A stretch of 64,000 bases of DNA from Apiospora phragmitis (GCA_038363925.1 JAQQWL010000002.1:1922001-1986000), one strand, 5' to 3'; counted from the stretch's first letter, positions 11,407 to 23,191 are shown. Notes: generated by a model from the letters alone, not told the origin. Made by a program: numbers and translations.

Positions 11407-12720
11407 TGTTATAGAACGGCACGAGACTCTTCCCTTCGTGCCGTCTCCAACATTGTCGTGACAAGAAGGATTGAAAGAGGCTCAGCCAAGACGAATTTGG
11501 GCAGCCGAAACTAATGTAGGCGTCTGTCTAGGGGCCGCGTCTACCGTCATTTTGGGACCTGGCTCCAGCGCTTGTGCTTGTCGATGATCCTCATTCCCTG
11601 ACCCTCCCAACGCTGGTCGAGCGCTGGTCCTTTCTCCGAGCGGAAGCCGTCAAGGAAGCCCCCTACCCGACCCCTGCCAGGTGGAGCGCAAGGGCTCCTG
11701 GTCGACCAATGACGATACTAATTACTGCATCGGCTACCCGGCCGCCCCCGTATTCAACTATTTGGAGCCAGGATCAGCCGTAGACACCCTTGGCGATTAC
11801 GAGGAGCCCCCACTCGACACGACCCAACTGCTCGGTTTCAATTTGCACGACTCGCTCTCTGTCGGTCAATATCATTGTGTGCGGACTCGTCGAACTACTT
11901 ATATACGAACAGCATGTTGATATGTCGTCGATGACGGTATGTCAGCATTTGCATGCTGCATATCTCGTTTTGTGTCTTGCGGAAGTAAGATAATCGAGAT
12001 GGCATTGGGGTGGGTTGCAGTGCAAGATGGCGCTGGTCGTGGTGCATTTCATTCTGACCAATTGGGGGTCGGTGACTTCAACCAACTGTTTTCAGCCGGA
12101 TATATCCAGATCTCAGAACTAAGCGACGTAAGCTGGACGATATGAGAACCGCCAATCAGTAGTCCCCTTGGGTACTCTTCACGGTAGCACGCTGCGTAGG
12201 AGGTAGACAGGAGGGTGTGAGGGGCTTCGAGGCGGGGAAGACATGGGGGCCAAAATGCACATGTGCGAGGTTGGCCTATTCGGGTTTCCTCTTTCTCACC
12301 AGTATGTATCGCATTGAATACGGAACTTGTGCTCTTCAGGTAGGCTGCGATGAAGGGGTTGCAGAGATAGCTTCGCCTTTCCCATGACCAAGAAACCAAC
12401 TTGCAATGTCTTCTACCCAAAGGCAGTGTCCGTAGAAGCAAGCGGCGTATCTGCAGTAACGATAGGCTATTGACATCTTGGACGCTTATAAGTATTCTTT
12501 CGTTGGGCGGAGGATTACGGGTTGACTCAATCTACTTGACTGGTGGCTTCACAGTCGGGCTGGTCGCTGACATTGCAGGCATGTTATGCCCTGGGGGATC
12601 TTGACCTTGGCCGGGCAAGATGTCCTGTTCATAAGTTCGCCGGTTCGCGCATGTCTTTTGGACCACTGCGATCTCTCTCAATTATACCCATAGCTTACCA
12701 GGCGTCTAGCATATACCCAA
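11407..12720. other. Gene-free stretch
   Basis: A plus-strand frame at about 11680-11920 (GSWSTNDDTNYCIGYPAA) has protein-like composition, but no start, splice structure or family was found. Nothing else was recognised. Confidence 0.4.
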
Positions 12721-12945
12721 CATGGTGTCTTACGAGTACCTCTTCCTCGGGTAACTCGCATTGGTCCTCGTGGCCCGGCGACAGCTGTACCCCAAATCAT
12801 TCACAGGCATCCCCCGTAACATAAGCCATCCGCCCACTGCATCGCCGGCGACCTCCCCGAACTTATGCCGGTCATCAAGGCGACCAACGAGGACTCCACG
12901 TCGATATTCGCCATCACGCAAGCTAGCGGCTGGCAACGGTCGTGA
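12721..12945 (+). pseudogene. Cytochrome P450 N-terminal remnant
   Basis: The plus strand reads MVSYEYLFLG, then a stop, then LALVLVARRQLYPKSFTGIP, and after a frame change SAHCIAGDLPELMPVIKATN followed by EDSTSIFAITQ. The YPKPFPGIP-like proline motif after a membrane anchor, then GDLPE, is typical of the start of fungal microsomal P450s. The in-frame stop, the frameshift and the absence of any I-helix, ExxR or haem-Cys motif downstream mark it as a truncated relic. Confidence 0.6.
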
Positions 12946-13403
12946 CGGCCATCGTGGCGGCGAGGAAGACAAGTTGGTCCCGCGGGGGCTCTTCATGAAG
13001 AGTGAGGTCGACTAACTCGCCGACATGATCGCGCAAAACATGCATACGAGCACTCCCAGATGGGCGCAGAAACCGGCCACGTACCTTCCCTTACTTGGTT
13101 CGTCGGGTACATGGAATCCAACCCCTTATCCCTGAGGACCTTCTTCTGTTATATAGCGCTTTTAGGGCCATTCCTATGGTGCTATGGGCCAATCAAACTC
13201 ATCATGGGGATACGAAGCCTCTTCTACATATTAACCCCTTTTGGGGCATGTTTCCCAAGCTCGTGTGATGACAAGGGGCTTTCAGGTCTGAATACATCCC
13301 AATGACTGATCTGGTCTAATAATCTTAGCATATGAAAGAGTACATTCTACTATATAACATTTTTCTGTGGGTATTAATGCACCTCTATATCTTGTACTTA
13401 CCC
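12946..13403. other. Short gene-free stretch
   Basis: It lies between the P450 remnant and the 3' end of the SDR gene. Nothing was recognised. Confidence 0.5.
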
Positions 13404-14575
13404 TCAACGGCTCTTCCTCAACTCCTCCAGAACGCTGGATAAGCGAACGAAATTGAACTCTTCTACTGTCTCTTCCCATATCCGGTCCGTCAGCTCACGC
13501 CCCTCTGGCTTGTACCAAATCTCGGGAAGTCTGCTCACTTTGTCAGTATGGGTTCTTCTTGCGCGTCATGACCCCCACCACCCCCTGAGGAAAGGGGGCG
13601 GGCTGTTCTTTGGCCGAAAGAGAAGTTGACGACTTACGCTTTGACGGCCCAATCACTGACAAACCCTCCATGACTCTCCGCTCCATACGAAAGAACTGCA
13701 TCGATATAGTTCGAGGCCCCCGCCTCTAACGTCCTCGCGATCAGCGCCTGCATCACCCCCATGATCGCCTTCACCACCACGCCGCCCCCGCGGAAGAACG
13801 CAGTCCCCTTGGTCGCGCCCGGGTTCGACAGGTTGACCACGACATCGTCCGGACTGACGTACTCGGCCGCGAGCCGCGCCACGAACAGTGTGAGAAGGAT
13901 CTTCGACCGCGCGTACTTGCCCATATTGCCGATGGCCTTGGGGTCCTGGAAGGGGGGCAGAACCGGCTGATGTAAGGGGACTTCGGCCGACCAGACGAGG
14001 TCGGTGCTGACCACGGACAGGACCGGCGGCTTTCCGCTTGTCTTCTTCTTCCCCTTGAGCACGGGCACCAGCAGCACCGTCAACAGCACCGTGGACAGGA
14101 AATTAACTAGGAGCGTCACCTCGCGGCCCGTCGCCTCGTTCGTCGTGAACTCGGTCTGGATCAGCCCCACGTTCAAGATGACGTAGTCGATCCGCGGCAG
14201 CTCCATGTCGCAGCGCTGCGCGAATGCCTGCACCGAGCTGTACGACTCCATGTCCACGATCCAGATGGAGACGGTGGCGCTCGGGAACCCTTGGCGGAGG
14301 GTGGCCGCCGCCGCGTCGCCCTTGGCCTGTGAGCGCACGCCCATGACGAGGTGCGACAGGCCCCGCGCCAGCAGCTGGCGCGCGGCGTCGAGGCCGAGCC
14401 CGACGTTGGCGCCGGTGATGATGGCGACGTGGTCCTGGAGGCCGTGGGCATCCTGGGGGAGCGCCTTGGGGCGTGTGAATTGGCGGGAGAGAAAGCCGCG
14501 TAAGGTGGCTTCGAAAGCGGCTTGCCTTCGAAGGCTGGCGGACATATTTGGAGTATCGTTGGTGCTGGTACCCAT
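13404..14575 (-). CDS. Short-chain dehydrogenase/reductase
   Basis: A classical-type SDR oxidoreductase, expected to use NAD(P)H; the substrate is unknown. Exon 1 is 13638-14575 and exon 2 is 13404-13530, separated by a 107-bp GT-AG intron (13531-13637), for about 354 residues in all. The Rossmann motif ITGANVGLG begins near residue 53. An Asp-containing strand (IWIVDMES), the DYVILNVG strand where NNAG is usual, VVSTDLVW (catalytic-Ser region) and the active-site YARSK pair follow. The C-terminal exon adds LPEIWYKPEGRELTDRIW and a charged helix. Overall it resembles the retinol-dehydrogenase/WW-oxidoreductase-like fungal SDRs. It stands back to back with a second, damaged SDR on the plus strand about 0.9 kb away, and next to a P450 relic, so it may be what is left of a small secondary-metabolism locus (inference). 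Confidence 0.85.
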
Positions 14576-15468
14576 TTTGCCGGGATGAAGTCTTTGTTGT
14601 AAGGGGCTCTTAATCTAAAGTACCAACTGACGAAAGCTGAGAACTGAGAGACTCATTGATACAAGAGAGATATGTCAGAAGCGAACAGCATCAGTACAAG
14701 GGAAATCGGTTCATCAAATATATTCTCAGAGACACTGCGTGCCTGTAGGCAAGCCTCCAAAACGCATAATACATGACAGACCCATATTGCACCTGTCGGA
14801 GTGGTTTGTAATTGAAGACGCTAGACACTCCAGTGGCTGTTGCTAGTAAGGCTCTCTCTCTCGTTTCGTTACTTGGTTATGCAACACTTCCGAAAGGGGC
14901 GTCTAGAGTGTCCCTTTGATGTGTAATACGTGCGTGACTTGGGGCGCAGTCCATCTGTTGATGAGAAGGAGATGATTGTACAGTGGATTGAGTTGCTGTC
15001 GCAGTGGAGGATGACAGCGGTACATTTTGTCCCGGCTGGTGCCCTAATCGCCTAAGCTTAGGTACTGTCTCAAGCCCCCATTGACCCCCAACCGACGTGC
15101 TGGCGAATTAATTTGATTGCTTACCGATCTCCTCGCACTTCGGACCCTTGTGTTCTGCGAAGTGCCACAATTTGCGGGAAGCCGTACATTAACTGCATCA
15201 CTAAATGCATCGCATCTACCTTGTCACCTCTGTATGTGCTAGAAATGGCTGCTGGTTTTAATATAGAACAATGCGCAGTCTTGGAAGCAGTACGAAGAGG
15301 CCTTCGAAGGGAGGTAATGTAGAAGGCGCGAGCCGGCGTCCGAGCCTTGGAGCAGCGTCAAAGGAACCGGATTGCGGTCTATGGGAGAAAAAGCGGTGGG
15401 TTGCTTTACGTCTCTCGGATGGGTGCCCAGGCCCATAATGATTCCTACGCCAGATATCGTGCGACCCC
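14576..15468. other. Spacer between divergent SDR genes
   Basis: This should hold the promoter of the minus-strand SDR. I searched it for the missing glycine-rich N-terminus (TGxxxGxG) of the plus-strand SDR and found none in any frame. Confidence 0.5.
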
Positions 15469-16498
15469 AATAACACAGTTGTGGGCATCGTCCGCGACAA
15501 GCCCCGGACCGACAAAAGGGTGGCAGAAGAGCTCCCGGGCCGGTTCAACATTACCATCCTCCAAGCGGACATGACCATCTATAACTAACTTAAAGTAAGT
15601 GTGCCTAATGCATGCATGCATCTGAGCTGAGAACCGTCGGGTGTGTGTGGTGGACTAACCAAGGTAACCCCCACCCCTTTAGAAAGCCGCCGAGGAGGCG
15701 GTCCCTATCCTAGGCGGCAAGCTCGATTACCTGATCGCCAACGCGGGATACGTCTCCATGTACGATGGCTTCCACGGCATCGGTACCCTGTGAGTTATTA
15801 CTCTCTATCCTCATCGACGCAGAAAACGTAGTCGACCACAAGCTGGGAGGTAGGTACCTACTTCACTGACTGACACTTACGCGCGTCCATTCCCCCAACG
15901 GAAGCGGCACCAAGAACACCCTCGAGACGCAGCAAGACCTGCAGAAGTCAATGGAGACCAACGTCTACGCCAGCATCCACCTGTACAACCTCTTCATGCT
16001 CCTGATCCTTCAGGGCGAGGCCAAGAAGGTTGTGGTTATCTCGAGCGGCCTGGGCGACACGGAGCTCGCGGCCAAGTATGACCTCGACGTCGCCTCGCTG
16101 TACGCCATCAGCAAGGCCGCCATGAATATGGCGACGGCCAAGTTCAGCGCGCAGTACCGGAAGGACGGGGTGCTCTTCCTGAGCCTCTGCCCGGGCATGG
16201 TGGGCGTGGGCCGCTACGACAATGGCAAGTACTTACTCAGAAGAGAGGAGAGACCAACTGCATGAGTCTGGCTAACCATATAATCTTCTCTTTCTGTGCC
16301 ACTATAGTCACCCCTGAGCAGCAGGCTGGCCTGGGTCGGATGATGCAAGCGTTCAGAGAGTACGCGCCGCATTTCGAGAAGCCAGCCACGCCTGAAGAGG
16401 CCATCCGGGATGTGATGAAGGTCTGGGAGACCTCTAGCATCGAAAACGGGAACGGCGGAGCTTTCCTTTCTCATAACGGAAACAAGAAGTGGCTGTAA
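15469..16498 (+). pseudogene. SDR gene lacking its N-terminus, with an in-frame stop
   Basis: Four exons encode the middle and C-terminus of an SDR: 15469-15594 (NNTVVGIVRDKPRTDKRVAE...), 15683-15789 (KLDYLIANAGYVSMYDG), 15905-16224 (VVVISSGLGDTELAAKYDLD, active-site YAISK, LFLSLCPGMVGVG) and 16308-16498 (ending GNKKWL). Phases match throughout. The second half of the fold, including Tyr and Lys of the YxxxK motif, is intact. The cofactor-binding TGxxxGxG strand is missing, and TAA at 15586-15588 stops the first exon near its end. The last intron (16225-16307) starts with GC, not GT. I read it as a 5'-truncated pseudogene whose downstream exons are still well kept, so the loss is recent or an unseen first exon exists. 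Confidence 0.65.
16225..16307 (+). other. GC-AG intron
   Basis: Between AATG and TCACCC in the plus-strand SDR relic. The 5' end is GCAAGT (all other donor positions consensus) and the 3' end CACTATAG. Phase agrees only with this splice (Asn, then Val-Thr-Pro). Confidence 0.75.
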
Positions 16499-17077
16499 AG
16501 GAGAGGTTGAGTCAGGCCCCGGGCTCGGCGACCTCCGCTTTGGTAGCCTACCCCTGTATCTTCTCGAGGGGCAAGCCAGAAGCTTGGAAGAGGGAAGGGG
16601 TCGCACATATAGCGCAGGTTCAAAGTCACTGGGGAGCGATATGCTACACAATAGTTAAACAATAGCCTAAACTGGCCCGAAGATGCCAGTGTAGATGTAG
16701 GTTAAGATGGATTACCTCCTCTCAAGTTGATCATGAGCTCCAATTGTGACTCCGTATGCGGCCAAGTACCAAGGTTAATCTTGCTGCAAAACGAATGAGA
16801 AACCACGGAAGGGAAAAAATAAATAAATAAGCAGGTGATAATGTTTGACCAGAGCTCGGGTATATTGAATGATGAAGTAAACTCCAATGACTGCTAAAAA
16901 CGGATGGTCTTACAAGGGTAATATTTCGGCAAGCTGAGTATATACGCAACACACGGTATCAATGACACAGTCCACCAATCAATAGCACATTCTTTCCACT
17001 TCAGAGTTGGGCTCCCCAATCTGCAATGACACCAACGTCTTGTCCGGGATGATGCCTCTTTTCGGGGGCAAGACCAA
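16499..17077. other. Convergent 3' spacer
   Basis: It lies between the plus-strand SDR relic and the end of the minus-strand JmjC gene. Nothing beyond likely 3' untranslated sequence was seen. Confidence 0.5.
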
Positions 17078-20000
17078 TTAGTGACGAGATGAGGTGGGGA
17101 AGCGTCCCCCACGGCCTCGACCTCGAAAGCCGCCTCTGTAAGCCACAAACTTCTGGGCCGGGATGTCGTCGTCATCGTCGTCGTCGTCATCTCCGAACGA
17201 ACTATCGGTCTCCTCTGAATCACTTCCGGCCATGCTGGCCAACCGCACTACGGTCGGCCCTGGGCGTGTGGCCGCCTTGGCCGGAGCTGCTGAGTTGGTT
17301 GCTGGAGGCGGCCTCGTTGAAGACTCGCGGCTTATGCCACTTTGTGGTTCCTCTGTTTTGCGAGTGGATGAAGGGCGAGACTCTACTGCGTATGCATCTT
17401 TCATGGGCGTATCTTGGTCACTCGTATCATGCGCAGCTGCAGCCTGAGGAGTCGATGGCGTACTTGTGCGGTTCGAGGAGATGTTTCTTGAAGAGCCGCG
17501 CATCTTGAACTTCTTGCCCTTCGCTGCCATACGCTCTGCCATAGACGTCAATTTCGGCTGAGGAGAAGACTTGGGTGCTGGTGACGCCGTTGGCTTTGCT
17601 GCAGACTTCGGGGGACGGCCCCTTCTCCCAGGAGGGCGCGCGCTTGGAGTTGACTCTTTTTCCAATCCATCTGGTTTCTCGGTAACTTCGGACTCACGGG
17701 CCAGTTCTGCCTCTAGAGCAGCCTCTAGCACCTCCTCGGTCACCTTATCCTCTTGAGCAGTTGTCGAGTCTTCGGCATAATCGACATCGTTCAACTGTGA
17801 ACGCCGTGGAGGCCGGCCACGTCTTTTAGGCTCCTTGGCAACTTCTTTCTCCGGTTCTTTGGTTGTCTGCGGTGAGTTCACGGGCAGAGAGCTTCGCGGC
17901 GGGCGCCCTCGACGTTTTCCTGTGTATGGAACAGCAGTGGAACCGGCCTCTTGGTTCAGACGAGCCACAGCGTGGAATGCCTGAGCCGCAACATCCACTG
18001 GATCGCCATCATCCGTAACGCCGTTCTCTGTGTCGAGGTTTAAAAACCTCTTGGGGATAACAATGTCGTTAATGTCCTCCTCAGGCTCCTCATGATCAGC
18101 GTAAGACTGCGCAGGTTTCGCGTGACGCAGAGTAGGTCGCAGTGGGTCAACAGGAAGCGGGGCCCTCATCGGCTTGGGCTTGGGCTTTTCATGTTGAGTA
18201 TCACTTGCTTCGGGAAGAGCAGGAGCTTGTTCGGATTCAGTGAGGGCACGGTTGGGTGTCCCCGAGCTACTTCTGTCTGGCTCGCCAAGGGCACCAAGAA
18301 GGGCGGGATCGAGATTCATAAGCTGATCAATGTTGCCAGTGCGTGGTTTCTTACGATACGTTCGCGGGCCCATGAAGTCTGGGTCGTCGTCGGTTTCCAA
18401 CCGTGCTTTTCGCTTCGCTTGACGCAAAGTCTTCTTGACGAAATCGGACACTTCTGGCTCTCGGTTCAGTGTGTCCTCAGAGGGAATCTGGAATGGGTCG
18501 AACAAGATCTTATCAGCGCTGTCGTCTTGATCGTAGAAGCCCATCCCCATCACCCTAGCACCGACGACTGGATCATTGTAACCCTGAGAAGGATCAGGAT
18601 AGGCAGAGCTTTCTAGGTCCATGCCAGACATGTCAGCTGTGGGTACGCGACTGCCGGCGCTTTCTTCTTGATGGCTCAAAGTGCCGTTCTGTACTGCCGG
18701 CGCACCGTCAACGCCGACATGATTGCCGTAGGCATTTTCCATGGTAGGACCTTGTAGTGAAGAGTCCATCTCATGTGGCGCATCTTCATTTTTATCCAAG
18801 TCTGCCAATGGACCCTTCGCCTTTTCTGCATCGGCTTGTTCGCGAAGCCGCTGCATCCGTTTTGTGTCTTTGGAGCGGCTCTCCTCCCCAAAGGCTTTCA
18901 GCCAGTTCAGGTTATGGATGCGGAAATCGACAATAGACTCGACGCTGCGGTCATCTGCAACGCGTCGCGTGTCATGACCTAACAGGGTGTTCTTCGGCAC
19001 ATATGGTTGGGTGTGGCCAGCGCGTCTGCAACTCCCGCAGTTGCAAATCCCGAGGCATTTAGGGCATTGCCAGTGCTCCTTCTCCATTGCGGTCTGGGGC
19101 ATTGTATCAAAGGCCCTCCATAGTACACCGTAGCAGTAGGCTTCTTGACAGGTCGTACAGAAGTGCAGCTTATAAGTATAATCCTTGTGGCAACAGACAT
19201 GGCAACGGTAGACGTCTCCTCTTTTCTGCTTGCGTTTGCTTTTTGGCTTCTTCTTGACCCGGCCTTCTTCATCAACCTCGGGCTCTGCCTCAGACTCGGG
19301 TTCTGGGGCGGGTTCATTGGTGGGTTTCGTGATATCGCTCCACGGCCTGCGGCGCAGTTGCTCCTGGCAGACTTGGGCAACTGATTTCTTATTCGACTTC
19401 CGGCGTGCAATCTCCAGAGGTTGGGGGAATTCTCGATATCAACAAAGCCATCCTGCTTGATGACCATTGAACGCCATAACTCGTGTTTGTCGACCAAGTC
19501 AGACCAATGCCATTGCTCACACCATTGAAGACCTGAAATGCAGACACAGGATCTGCCCATCGCGTAACATTCCATGCATATATCGTAAGTGTCTTCGTCT
19601 CCGTCGATAAGCTGTCGCACACAGCACTTGCATGTCAGAAACCGGTTGAAGATGTTCGAACGACAGTAGGAGCAGGTGATATTCGAGTCAAACTCAATGT
19701 ACTCCACATCAATGTGCTTGAGCCCAAACATTTCATCGACGAGAATTTCTGTAAAAAGACCAAAGAGTCGTCGGAAATCGTTGGCCATCTGCCTGAGATG
19801 CGGGGAGTTACGAGTGAGCTCATGGCCGAGCCCCAGGACCCCAACTTCGGACGTGTCTTCCAAGACCTGCAGCTCCTTGTAGTACTTCTCAAGAGTGAAG
19901 TAGATGATGGCCTTGTTCTTATATTGTTCATCTCTGCAAACAAGGCGGGCTTTGGGCAAAGCTTCATGGAGTGCCAGATCCAGAGTTTCCACGGTCGTAC

Positions 20001-20970
20001 GGTTCCATGCGACCTTCATGGTTCTTGTTCCTCGATTCCAGACCTGGTGCGGCGCCAAAGGTGGCACCAGGATGAAATCGCCAACCTTCTGCTCTACAAT
20101 GTAAACCGGGAAGGTGGCCTTCTTCCAGGCATTGATTTGGGCAAAATGTTTCTCGATCTCTATATCGTGCCCGAGCATGGAGAGAAAGTATTCGCGCACC
20201 ACCTCTCGATCCTTGGTCTCTGTCATGAACCAAATCGAGCTGCCGGGCTTCTCACCATTTTCGCTACCAGATGCATCCACCATAATGTTCTGGCCCAGAC
20301 TCGCACACATTTCTCTATGCGCCGGAGTGAAAGTACCTTCGTGCCCAATGTAACACATGAGGTTTTGGGCTCGCATCTCTTCGGGCAAACTGCTCATCAG
20401 ATCCCCAGCAACAGCAGCCAAAACTTCGGGGGCGCCGAAGATATCATCTTCCCGTGTATCCGCTCCGGCAGTGTCGCTGACATTGTCATTCATATAGAAG
20501 ACATTCGGAGGTATGACTTTCCGCAAATGGTCATACCATTCTTGGGGGCAGTCAATATCTTTCATATACAGCCTCTGCCGTCGCTCGTCTCGGAAATTTG
20601 TCGGACTCCATTGGTTGGCCAGTTGTTTCATGGACCGTAGGTAATGACCCATGGTCATGGGAATATCTGATTGGGAGCCGATGTCGCGAACACTCTCCTG
20701 CTTCTTGTCGCGCGTTTTCTCGAGCCATTCTGAGCTGAACAGCGACTCGGGCAAGACCTTGTTCCATCCTTCGATAACTAGTGGACGACCGCCTTCGATA
20801 ACGTGAAGTTGTACGAGTTTCTCGAAGCCCGAAGGACCCAGACGTCGAATCTGAGCTAGATTGATACGGACGACCCAGTCGAAGTTGGGGTTGCGATCAA
20901 CAATGGCGTGGAGGTCGAGATCTGGAGGTATCGGATCGAACTTGGCTTGGGGATGCAGTGCTGTCGGCAT
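17078..20970 (-). CDS. JmjC protein with CDCA7-type zinc finger, AT-hooks and RGG tail
   Basis: A large chromatin protein of about 1297 residues if one base is restored. Residues 1-350 form a JmjC domain. The Fe(II) ligands expected of JmjC oxygenases are visible as H218-R219-E220 (FTPAHREM) and H308 (VPPLAPHQVWNRG). A Cys-rich stretch (ITCSYCRSN, LTCKCC, YDICMECYAMGRSCVC) follows, then a zf-4CXXC_R1/CDCA7-like finger (YRCHVCCHKDY, FCTTCQEAYC, WQCPKCLGICNCGSCRR). Then come a long acidic/Ser-rich linker, three AT-hook cores (RRGRPPRSS, RRGRPPRRS, RRGRPPKSA), an acidic Asp run and a C-terminal RGGFRGRGRGGRF. The frame slips by one base in a five-C run (plus-strand G run 19423-19427), and both sides are clearly coding. 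No introns were seen. Known relatives suggest histone demethylation coupled to DNA or nucleosome binding, probably tied to heterochromatin control (inference). It is divergent from coq2. Confidence 0.8.
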
Positions 20971-21955
20971 CTTGACGACCGTTGCTTTTTTTGTCGAATC
21001 GTTTCCAGGAAGTGGACAGAAACTGTATTAAGAAGGAGAGCACCACGCCTTCCAAGATGGGAAAGAAGATAATTAAGAGTCGCGAACTGGGGCGGTTGCA
21101 AATAGTGTACACAGCTGGTTTATGAAAGCTGAGAAGACGAACAGCGATGCATCACGTAGACTCCAGATCATCGAGGCCGGTGATCCTCAATGAATCTCGC
21201 TGATCGTACAATTGGGTTAACAAGTCGTGGAGTTGTACACAATGCCCGTCGAGGTGCAGAAGGTGGTCGCTGGCGATCAAAAGATGCCGATGGAGAGCGC
21301 GATGCTGCTAAAGCGATAAGATGCGACCATGCGTGAAGTATGCGTGGCGGAGGGTACTGGTAAAGAATAAGGTGGCGCGACGCTGGTTAGACCCCACTGC
21401 GCGTGGGAGGAAAGAGTGCCCACAGCCAAGCGTTAGCGTGGAGCTCAAACGGCAGCAGGGAAAACACGCTAGGTTAGTCTTTAGAGGGCAAAGCACAGGT
21501 AGTTGATCTGCACTAGCCTCAACCGCACTAGCCACTCTCTCGCTACACACGCAAGCTTGGGTGTGAAGGTCAAAGATTTGAGAGACATATGATATGACTT
21601 TGCTGCTGAAGAAAAGGAAGGATTGAAAGAAAGCCGGGAAAGAGGAAAGAAACTATCACCTTGACCCGTAAAGTTGACGGACATCCGTATGGCTTGACAT
21701 GAACTTCCTGCCAAGGTACTTTATAAGATCAATTGGTAAGTTTCTTGGTTCGTCTGTTCTTTCCCTTCAAGCATCTTGACTTTGCTCAACCTCATGTCGT
21801 ATTGATACCAAAAGATGACTTCTCGAAGCTCACAATACCTATACTTCCTATACTTCGCATGAAAAGATGGGGCAATAGAAAGAACCTGGCTTCATTGATT
21901 GCCATATTCAAAGCTGCCAGTTCAATTGGGCTAACATTCCAGCAGTGTCATCGCC
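20971..21955. promoter_or_regulatory. Divergent promoter region, JmjC gene / coq2
   Basis: 985 bp separate the two divergently placed start codons, so both promoters must lie here. CT-rich stretches occur near 21740-21800 before coq2. No specific factor site was identified. Confidence 0.5.
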
Positions 21956-23191
21956 ATGTTCAGGGGATGTAATGTGGCCGTGGCGAGGCGGGTTCTGCCG
22001 GAGTCGAAATGTGTAGCTTCAAAATCTGCTTGGGGCTCTGGTCGGAGGTTAGGATCAACTACTTCTCGGTTCGTGACGCCAACCCAGCCAAGACAGTCAC
22101 GCCCAACTGCGGTGTCCTTATTGGCGCCCCGATATGTCATCCCGTTCCATGCCTCCGCCAAGCAATTAGCCACCAGCATTGAGTCGCCTTCGTCTCCTGA
22201 GATACCCAAGCCCTATTCTCCGCCTTCCGCGGGGCTTCTCTCACGTCTGCCAGCATCATGGGTTCCCTATGCCGAGTTGGTCCGCCTAGACAAGCCCGCG
22301 GGGACATACTACTTGTTCTTCCCCTGCATGTTCAGCACGCTTCTGGCCGCCCCCATGGCTGATCCTGTCACTTCACCCTTGACCGTCATTGGTACGACAG
22401 CGCTCTTCTTCTCAGGGGCTCTCATAATGCGTGGAGCAGGCTGCAGCATCAACGACCTCTGGGACCGCAACCTCGACCCACAAGTGGCGCGGACCCGGCT
22501 GCGACCAATTGCCCGAGGTGCCATCACCCCGTTCAAGGCTCTCATATTCACTGGGTTTCAACTCCTGACGGGACTCGGGATACTTCTTCAGTTCCCCTGG
22601 AGCTGTTTCTTCTACGCCACCCCCAGTCTGCTCTTCGTCGCTTCGTATCCTCTCGCGAAGAGGGTCACGTACTACCCGCAGTTCGTGCTGGGCCTGACCT
22701 TCTCGTGGGGCGCCATGATGGGCTTTCCGGCGCTGGGCGTGGATCTGCTCATGAACACGGCGGCGCTGACGGCGGCGAGCTTCCTGTACGCCAGCAACGT
22801 CTCCTGGACCGTGCTGTACGACATGATCTACGCCCACATGGACATCCGCGACGACGCCAAGGCGGGCATCAAGAGCATCGCCCTCAAGCACGACGCGGAG
22901 ACGAAGCAGGTCTTGTCGGGCCTGGCGGTCGTGCAGGTCGGTCTGCTCGGCGCGGCTGGCTGGGCTGCTGGTGCCGGTCCGGCCTTCTTCATCGGCGGCT
23001 GCGGAGGTGCTGCGTTGACGTTGGGCTACATGATCCGCAAGGTCAACCTGAAGAATGTGAAGGACTGCTGGTGGTGGTTCGTCAATGGTTGTTGGATCAC
23101 TGGAGGGGCTATCAGCGCCGGTTTGGGTGCGGACTATCTTATTCAGTACTCTAATCAAGGAGGCGAGAGCGAGAAGATTGCTCAACAATAG
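21956..23191 (+). CDS. coq2: 4-hydroxybenzoate polyprenyltransferase, mitochondrial
   Basis: A UbiA-superfamily prenyltransferase of 411 residues that attaches the polyprenyl tail to 4-hydroxybenzoate in ubiquinone synthesis at the mitochondrial inner membrane. The first 70 or so residues are Arg/Ser-rich with few acids, fitting a mitochondrial presequence. The first Asp-rich Mg/diphosphate motif is NDLWDRNLD (residues 166-174), followed by VARTRLRPI, as in Coq2. The second is YAHMDIRDD with the following KAGIKS near residue 290-300. Multiple hydrophobic helices fill the rest, including the PAGTYYLFFPC helix. The gene is intronless here with an undisturbed frame. Length and motifs fit fungal Coq2. 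The other UbiA family in mitochondria (Cox10) carries different motif surroundings. Confidence 0.93.
   Translation: MFRGCNVAVARRVLPESKCVASKSAWGSGRRLGSTTSRFVTPTQPRQSRPTAVSLLAPRYVIPFHASAKQLATSIESPSSPEIPKPYSPPSAGLLSRLPASWVPYAELVRLDKPAGTYYLFFPCMFSTLLAAPMADPVTSPLTVIGTTALFFSGALIMRGAGCSINDLWDRNLDPQVARTRLRPIARGAITPFKALIFTGFQLLTGLGILLQFPWSCFFYATPSLLFVASYPLAKRVTYYPQFVLGLTFSWGAMMGFPALGVDLLMNTAALTAASFLYASNVSWTVLYDMIYAHMDIRDDAKAGIKSIALKHDAETKQVLSGLAVVQVGLLGAAGWAAGAGPAFFIGGCGGAALTLGYMIRKVNLKNVKDCWWWFVNGCWITGGAISAGLGADYLIQYSNQGGESEKIAQQ

Noticed and set aside
19714..20640. Plus-strand frame of 308 codons
   Set aside because: Antisense to the JmjC coding region; no domain.
22412..23188. Minus-strand frame of 258 codons
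   Set aside because: Antisense to coq2, composition biased to Arg/Asp/Glu/Val.
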